Virus record (IMG/VR): IMGVR_UViG_3300042294_004471
Location: 1-25,501 of that record
Length of the DNA stretch: 25,501 nucleotides
Source: a virus
Reading direction: 5' to 3' (one strand)
Part shown: piece after piece, positions 9,001 to 18,000 of the stretch
How the letters are laid out: the number at the start of each line of letters is the position of its first letter
Position numbering within the stretch: the first letter of the stretch is position 1
Translations under genes and position numbers: made by a program
The notes under the pieces: model-generated
The model's input: the letters and a program-made list of their open reading frames with translations, nothing else
The model's database searches: none
What the model was told of the DNA's origin: nothing

Positions 9001-12000
9001 ATTGATTCTACATAGAATTTCTTAGTTCCAATACGTACTTCATATTTGAACTGATCATTTTGAACAAGTGAAATAGAACCCTTAAGATCTTCAAAGATTC
9101 TTTCTCTGTTCTCAGGAGTAACTCTTACCAAACCTCTACCAATAATTCTCTTTGGTACATTCTTATCTCCCTCTTTAGTTTTTACAATAGCATCACGGAC
9201 AACACCCGTAGATGTAAAACCAATAAACTGTTCTGCAGCTTTTTGATCATATACAAGTGCAGTCTGATCCCCTTTTTCAATTCTCTCTAACTTGATGTCA
9301 GAAGTTTGAATTGTAACAATACCTTGACGGCTTTCTTTCTTCTGACCTAATGGACTTAAAAGAACACCTGTCTTATGGAAATTGAAAGCTCTAGCTTTAT
9401 TTACACTATCACTTGTTACATTGATAGGAATAATTTCTTCAGTTCCTGTCTCTGCATTTGGAATTGCAAGTGCGTTATACCCAACATGTAACTCTTGAGT
9501 TGCAGTTTCAGGATTAGATTCTTTCTGTATTCTTGCAAATTCTGCAGCAACATTATTTAATATAGCATCAAGAGCTTCTTCTGTTAAAATAGTTTTCCCC
9601 CCTTTTTTATCTACAGCTTTAAATACAGGAAGACTAATCATGTCACCAGTATTTGATGCTTCAAGTACACGTAAAAGTACTGGAGCTAATGCGGCAACCT
9701 CTATAGTTCCATCTTCTTTTGTCCAGGAAATAGTATTAACTTTTCCACTCACAGAATCTACAGCATATGTATAAGAGTTAATCAAGTTAAGAATAAACTC
9801 TCTTGGAGTTGAATCACCATAGGTTGTGCCTGATGAAGGAGTTCTGCCTGAAGTTTCAGACATCAAACCATCTTCATCCATATCTATATTTCCTGTCTTT
9901 GAACCGGCAATTCTTAGGATTCTTAATCTACCTTCTGCAGAAAGCTGTTTGAAAGCTTCACTGTTTAATAAAAAGTTATTTACAAGATACTCATCAGACT
10001 TTTTAAGTTCTTCAATCTTGGAACCATTATTGGCAACATCATTCAATGCAGCTATTTGTTTCAGGTGAAATGAAGGTAATTGGTGAGCATATACCAAGTC
10101 TCCATTTGGATTCTTAAATACAGATGCTCCAACATTCTCATCAAATGCTGCATTACCTAATGCAATTTTTCTAAGTCTATTTCTTGCACCCTCATCAGCA
10201 GTAAATAAATCTTGCTTACCTTCTACAATCAATTTAATTTCTTTGATATCTTTATAGTTCAAAGCCTTTTCATCAGCATTAGCATTTAATAAAGCTTTTT
10301 GATACCTTGTAGGTCTTTCAATATTTTTAGCAACACTGAATTCAATAAACTTAGGACTTAATGAAATACCCAAGTTTTCTTCAAGAATTTTTGTAGTTTC
10401 ATGTGCAAACTCAGAAAGCTTTTGATCATCATATTTCTTAACCGATGTTTTACTAGTTTCTTCATCTTTAACAAATTGCAATCTTTGTAATAGACCTTCA
10501 AAAGTGTCAACAACAAGATTTCTTATTCCCTCATCTGTATTTAATACTTTTGACTTCTGAATATAAGCTTGACCCCATCTGTCAACTTGAGTATTTGCGT
10601 CATCCCTGTTTGCCGCAGTATAAGTATATACTTGGTCACCAGTACTTCTATGTATAAAGAGATAGTCAACACGTGCATTTTCAAAACCTTTCAATACAGC
10701 TTGTAAAAGCAAAGGTCTCTTAACACCTTGTCTTAATTCTTTTTGAGTCAGCGGCTTACCACTTCTGAACTTTTCAATCACTTTTGCAGTATACTGAGGA
10801 AGCTGTCCATTCTCAAGTTGATCTGCCCATTTAATACCTAAGTCAAGGAATAATTTATTTACAACTGCTTCTGTTTGTGGATTATTAATTCCAAAGAAGT
10901 AAAGCTGTTGTAAAATCTGAATAGGATCATTCAAGTTTTTAACAGCCTTTAAGAAACCATTGTAAGCTGTAGCAAAGTCTACAGTAATCATTAATTTCTC
11001 TCCAGTGCCTTCTATATCCTCTCCATTCTCGTCTTTTTCAGCATCAATCAAAAAGTCATTACCAAACTGATCCTTTTCTGAAATAGGAGTTGTTCCAATA
11101 TATTTTCTCAAGAAAGAAGACAAAGAAGAGAATCCACCAATGCTGGTTACATCTTTATCATACTGATCAGTAGTTCTAAGTCTATCTCCTACTTGATCAT
11201 CTGTATCTTCAAGATCTTCTTCAATCTTTCTTGATTTAATTTCATAGTATTTTAATTCATCATAAACAGCTTCCTTAATAAAATCAGAGAACTCAGAGAA
11301 AGCTTTTTCAATATCTCTAAGATTTCTTTTCTGTTCAGGAGTAAGCTCCATAGTTTTATAAGCTTCTCTTCTAGTACTATAAAGAGCTTTGAATCTATTA
11401 AAAGAATCATTAACTGCTTTTTTTATATTAAAATTAGAATTTTTATTTTCTTGCTCAAGCATAATAACTCTTGCAGAAATAGAAGATACTATACTTCTTG
11501 CAAAATTATTATCTAAAGTCCTATATCCAAAAGCACCTGTCTCACTTTCAATCATCTCTACAGGAATAATCTTATTGGCAAGAGTAATACCAGTTGCAAG
11601 ACTATCTGTAAATCTGTTATTGATTGGTGATGCTGATTTAAATTTACCAGAATCAATATCTTTAAATAACTGTTGAAGCTCATTAGGAGTATATCTATTA
11701 AACAAAGATTTAATCCATTCAATGATTCTATTAAAGAAGTTCTTAATAGCTGAATCAGTTTTTGTAGATCTAGGATCTTTCTTAAACTTCTCAAACTCAT
11801 CAGCCATGTATTCTTCATAAAACTCTTTCTCAAGAGCTTTTCTGCTCATTGCTTTATATGAATCTGCAGAGTTTCTAAACTTACCAAGCTCTTCTTCAAA
11901 CTTATCACCAAGCTTTCTTTTTACTTCTGCTTCAGCAATCTTGTAAAGTTTGTCCTGTTGTGCATTAGAAAGTAAAGATCTAAACACACCATGGAATGCT

Positions 12001-15000
12001 TCGTGATATTTGTATGGAGATTTAGCACCGGTGTACAATGTACCTTTCACAGTCATTCCACCAGCAATTTGATTCATTGATAAAACAAAAGCACCAACAC
12101 GTACACCATTAGTAACAAGGTTATCTCTAAGATTAGAAATATCCTCAATGCTAATAAAGTCTGGCAAATTATCATTAGCCCAAATTACAAACTCATCAAT
12201 GTCAGCAACTTCTTGTTCACTAAGTGTTTTACTTACAATTTTGTTAGCAAGCAATTTTCTTTGAATTTCTCTATTCCGCGCAATTAACTTTTGTCTTTCC
12301 GCATTATCTTCCATTAATTCACTTGCCTTAACTATATCTGGTTCAGCAGTATCAATCTCTGTTTCAATTTCTTTAATTCTTGCTAAGTTCTGTTGCAACT
12401 CTTTTTTAAGAGGTGTTGTAACTTCTTGAGTAGTTACAGCAATTGGTGCAGGTTTAGCTTCTAAAGCAGCTAGTTCTGCGTCATGTTTAGCAATAATATC
12501 AAAAGCTTGTTTTGGTGCATTAAGTTTTTCAGCAATTGCATAACCAACGGGATTAGCATTTTGCAACCAACTGACATAAGTACCTTTTGATAAGTCTTCA
12601 GTAAACTTAGGTATGCCTAATACTTCTGCAAAGTAATCAAGAAGCTTTTGAGTTACAGGCGTTCTAGTATTAGCTTGTGTATCTGGAAAATCTTCTCTTT
12701 TATATTTAGTTTCTATATCAGCTTTAGCATCTGTAGGAGTAGTAGATGAGTCAATAATTTTTTCACTTATTTTGGTTAATGAACCTTTAGATAAACTTGT
12801 AAAGTTTTCTACAGGAAGGTTGAGTTGATCATCTTTAATACGTTCTGGTGGAAAAGGAATTTTATCTCCTTTAATTTTTTCTTGTATTATTTTAGAACCA
12901 TCTGCCATAGTACGTACTGTAACAACGTGGGTTTCTCCAGTATCTTCATAAACACCTTCATAAGTTTCTATTTTAACTGTAATGTCTTTAGCATCTGTAG
13001 AAACAGGAGCTGTTAAAGTTTCCTCAATAACTACTTTATTTTCTTGTTGAATAACAGCCGGCGTTGCAGCAAATAATAAAACTTCTTGAATAACATTTGA
13101 ATCTGCAGTTAATCTAAGTTTGTAATTAGTTCTTACATTTTCATTAAGAGTTGTTACAGTATTATCAAGAATTGTATCAATGTTTGCATCTTCAACAAAA
13201 CTTGCTCTTACATTATTAATAGAAAGTTTTAACTTAGTCCATTCAGGAATTTCTACAGAAGAATCTTTTTTCTTCTTTTCTTTAAATTTCTCAGCAGCTT
13301 TATCAATACCTAACTTTTGAAGATTATCTAAAAGTCTTTCAATGATATCTGGTTTCTCAGCACCTTGATAATCAAGAGTACCTTGTCTACCTTCATCCAA
13401 ATATGAACTACCTACAACAGATTTACCTTTCTTATCATAAAGTTCAGCTCTAAATGTACCATCAGCGTTAACATTAATCTCAACAGTGTATCCTTCAATA
13501 TTAGTTGTAATATAAAGTTTCTTGTTAAAGGCCTGATTAAACTCTACGTTAAAGTTTTTGTCTTTAATCTTTTTTGTTTCAACAGAACCTTCACCATCTA
13601 AGTTTTCATTGATAGTTCTAACACCTTCTTCAACAAGTTCACGGCTTAAGTTAAAAATTTCTTCTTTTTCTAGTTGTCTAGTTTTTAAAGGAGCACCTGT
13701 ATAAATGCCATTTGGTGTTTTAATTATAGCAAAATATCTTTGTTCTTTTTGAAAGCTTTCAAATAAACCCGGTTGTGATGCAGCCAAATCTTGTTTAAGC
13801 TTTTTAATAAATGCTTCTCTTTCATCAATATCTTCAATGTCAGTTAATATACGTGTTGATCTAGTGCCATTTTTAAGTGTGTCATTAATCATAACAACTT
13901 TAACACCATCAACAGTATTATACTTAAGTTCTTTTACTGGCTTTGGATTGCTTTTTAAATCAACACTTGATCCAAGATTAAAACCAAACTCTGTAAATTC
14001 AGAAATGGGAATAACCGCAGCATCTTTACCTTCCATTTTATCTGCAACTTGTTCAAAAAAAGCTTGTTGAATTGCATAGTTGTTTATAATAGTATTTACA
14101 GCATTAGCTTGCTGTTTTGGATAGATTGTAAACGTATTCTCAATAATCTCTTTAGTAATATTAAGCGGGTTTATAACCTCATTTTTATCATTTACAAATT
14201 GAATAGATTGATTAGGAATAAAAGCAAAAATATTTTCTTGAGTTGGTTTTAAACCTGCATTTATAATAATTGAATTAATTTCATCAAATGATTCAAGACT
14301 GATACCTATAGAAAATGGTTCATTTAATTTATTAATATACGGATTTGGATTTTTATCTCCGATTTTAAATTTTCCTTTAGGTTTATTACTTTCAGAATTT
14401 CTTTTAATTATTAATTTAAGATTTTTTCTTTGTTCTGGTGTTAAATTTTCTAAAATTAATTGCAATCTTTTATTTGCTTCTTCAATTAATTCAAATTGCG
14501 AACCGCTTCTATTTACATAAGGATAAACACTAACAGCATCATCTAATAAAAGTCTTGATGTATTTTCTGTAACTTCATTAAAATTAAGAGTTTCTTTTTT
14601 ATATTTGTTTTTAAATTCACTTTCTGTGAGTTTTTTAGCTAATTTATTTTTTTCTTGTTTTGATTGTCCTTCTTTAATGTCTTCAAAAGCTAATAAAAAT
14701 AATTTTTTACCTTTTGCTACTTCCGCAGGTGTGCCAAGTACTAAATATTTTTTATTTTTAGAATCAATAAGTACAGTTCCATAGGAAAGCTCCATTCCTC
14801 CAAATGTAAATAAATCTGTATTTGCATTACTTTCATCTAATTTTTTAGCAGCTGATTTAGCTTTATTTATATCAGTGAATGCGAGATATGAGCCTGCGTC
14901 ATCTTGAGTAATAAGATTACCTTTTTTATCTGTAATTGTATATAACGGTACAAAATTTCCTTCATCATCAGATGTTATTTTTTCAACAATTTGAACATTA

Positions 15001-18000
15001 TTAAATGTGTCATTTACTATTCTACCTGATGATTCTGGGATATTTTCTTCATCAATTTTTACATTAATAAAATCTGAAATTTTTGTTTCTGTATCAAAAA
15101 ATATTTTTTCAATAGTAATATTCTCTTTTTGACTTTCTAACCAATTATCAAATCCAATATCATTATTAAAATTATATTCTTTATTTGTTTCTGGAAGAGT
15201 TTGATACCATAATGCCTTTAATTTTTTATAAGCACTAATATAATTTAATGCTTCTTTTTGTTTGCGCCAATCATTTATTGAAATAGGAAGTTTGTTTAAA
15301 TTATTTTGTTTTAAAACATATTTATTATATTTATTATTAAGAACTTCTTTAATTTTGGGATTATTTTCTTCATTTGTAATTTGTACTGGCGGCGTATCTT
15401 CGACAATATCTAAAATATCATCTAAAAAATCATCAACTTGTTTAACTGGCGTTTCTTTTGTTTCAGTTGTTTTTAAATTAGACTCTTTATAAATATTTAT
15501 TAAAGTTAAAATATTTACAGGCATTTCATTTATCAAACCATTTTCATCATAAAAACTTTTTAAAACATCTACATTATCTGTATTTATGAACTCTTGTATT
15601 TCAGTTGGTTCAATTATTATTCCTAAATCATGTATTTTATTTAATAATTGATTTTGTTCTGTTTTAGTTACATGATTTTTAATTGAATTTTTAAAAATTT
15701 CTAATCTATTTTTAAAAGCATTTTTATATACAATTTTAGTTCGCTCTGTTATTTCTTTAACTCTATTTGGATTATTTAAATATTCTATAGCTTTAGCATA
15801 AGAACTTGCTCTTGCAGATAATGTATAATAATCTAAAATTTGTTCAAAAGCTTCCTGTATTTTATTATCAAATACAAATTCATCTTGAGATAAATTTTTT
15901 ATATATGATGTAAAAGCTTTATTTTTTTGATCAATATCTTCTGATTCAAAAGCGCTTGTTAAATTTATTAAATCATTTAATTTTTGTTTTTTTGCTTTTT
16001 TTAATTCTGGATCATCTATTAAATTTATCTCAGATTCAAGCATTTTTAATTCTTTCAATAATGTTTTAGAATTAAGTAAAACTGTTATATCACTAGCTGT
16101 TATTTTAGATGATATTGGATTAGTAGATAAATTTTGAAAAATTGAATTTACACGCTCTAAAGATCTATTAAATGAATCTTTAGTAAACATTCTTAAATAA
16201 CGAGCATGCTCAAATGCAAAAAAGTTTATTTGTTCAGTATGATAATCTGCTGTTCCGGGTTTATATATATTTGGATTAAATGGATTTACATATTCATTTT
16301 TATCATTTACAAATTGATTTTCTAATAAATCAATATTATTAATCATATCTGTAAATCTACCCCTCATTTTTCCAGATTGTATTTCCTCTTTAAATGTAGG
16401 AAATGCTTCTAATAATTCTTGATCTGACAATTTAGATAAATCTTCAAATTGTTCTCTAAAAAATGAAACAGAATTATTATTTAATACTTTATATATACTT
16501 GAAAATTTAGAAAAATCTTTAGCGTCAATAAAATCTAAAACTGAATCTTCATTTATAGAATTAAACATATCTTGCGATGCGTTTTCTTGAGCCGATAAAT
16601 CAAATTTAATAGGATTAAAAATAGATTCTAATGGATTAGTTAAATTTTGTTCATAAGCATTATTTAATTCATCAACAAGTGAAGAAACAAGGTTATTTTT
16701 TTGTTCTTTAAATTGTTCAAATTCTTCTTTATTTGTAATTTGATTATAAATATTAGGGACTGATTGAAATAACATTTTTTGAGGAAGTTGTGCTAAACCA
16801 CCCATTAAAAATCCCGTCATAAATGTTTCAAATCCTTGAGAATTTAATTGAGATGCAATTCCAGATGTAATTGATGCATTTAATAAATCATAATTTTCAG
16901 AAGAAGGATTTTCTAATACAGCATTAAAATAATCTTCAACACCTTTAGATATAGCTTCTTGAGAAACTTCTTGAATACCTTCTGCAAAATTAGCCGCAAA
17001 ATATCTCAAAGAAGCATGAGCACCACTTTTAATACTACCTTTTACTCCTGCATTTTTTAATCTTTTTAAATATGCACTAAATCCTTCACCAGCATCAGAA
17101 AATGGTCGTGAAATTATTTTTCCAGTTTTATCTTTAAAAGATGTTTTTAAAACCCTACCAGCTATTCCTGATGGTACTTCTTTTAAAGCTCGACTTAAAC
17201 TTTTATTATACGAACCAAAAGCGTTTCCTAAAACAAGTTGATTTGAAAAATAAATTAACGGCGCATTTAAAATTGTTGTTCTAAAAGATGCTCGTTCTGC
17301 TTGTTGAATAATTTCATTTATATGATTATCATCAAGGTTTTCTCCATATAAATTTGTTTTTATTGCAAAACCATTTGCTATTTGATTATTATATGTAAGC
17401 CCGCCTTCCATTTTTGATTCAGCAAGCGCATAATTTAAAGAACGTAAATCTCTATAAAAACCACCAAATGTTTTAGAAGCTTTTGCTAAATTTGTTAATC
17501 CTTGATATGCATTTTGTGTTGAATTTAAAGTCTTAATAGCCTTCACTGTTTCTGGTAAAAATAAACCAGCTACTTTAGCACCATTTAATCCTCGCCAAAA
17601 ATTTTTTGCAGCATCTGCTGTTTTAATATTTTGAAGCATGGATCTTGTAAATTTTGCCATTCTTCCTACCGCAAATGAATCAGCGATAGTATCTCCTGCT
17701 TTATATAAATTTTGAAAAAATTTTGGAGCAGTTATTGTTGCACTTGATGGCGCAATGCTTGTAAGACCAGCTATTGCTAATTCTTCAGCAGCTATACTTC
17801 CAATAATACCTGTAGTATATCCAAATTGTAATAAAAGATTATTTGTAAAACTTCCTATACCACCTCTTGTTGAATTTCCAATTTTAACTGCATTTTCAAA
17901 TTCAGAAGCAGATTCTAAATCAGGAGATAAATAGTTTCCACTAAATAAATCACCTATAGCTCGATAACTTGAAACAAATCCTGTTTTAGTAAGTTTTCCA

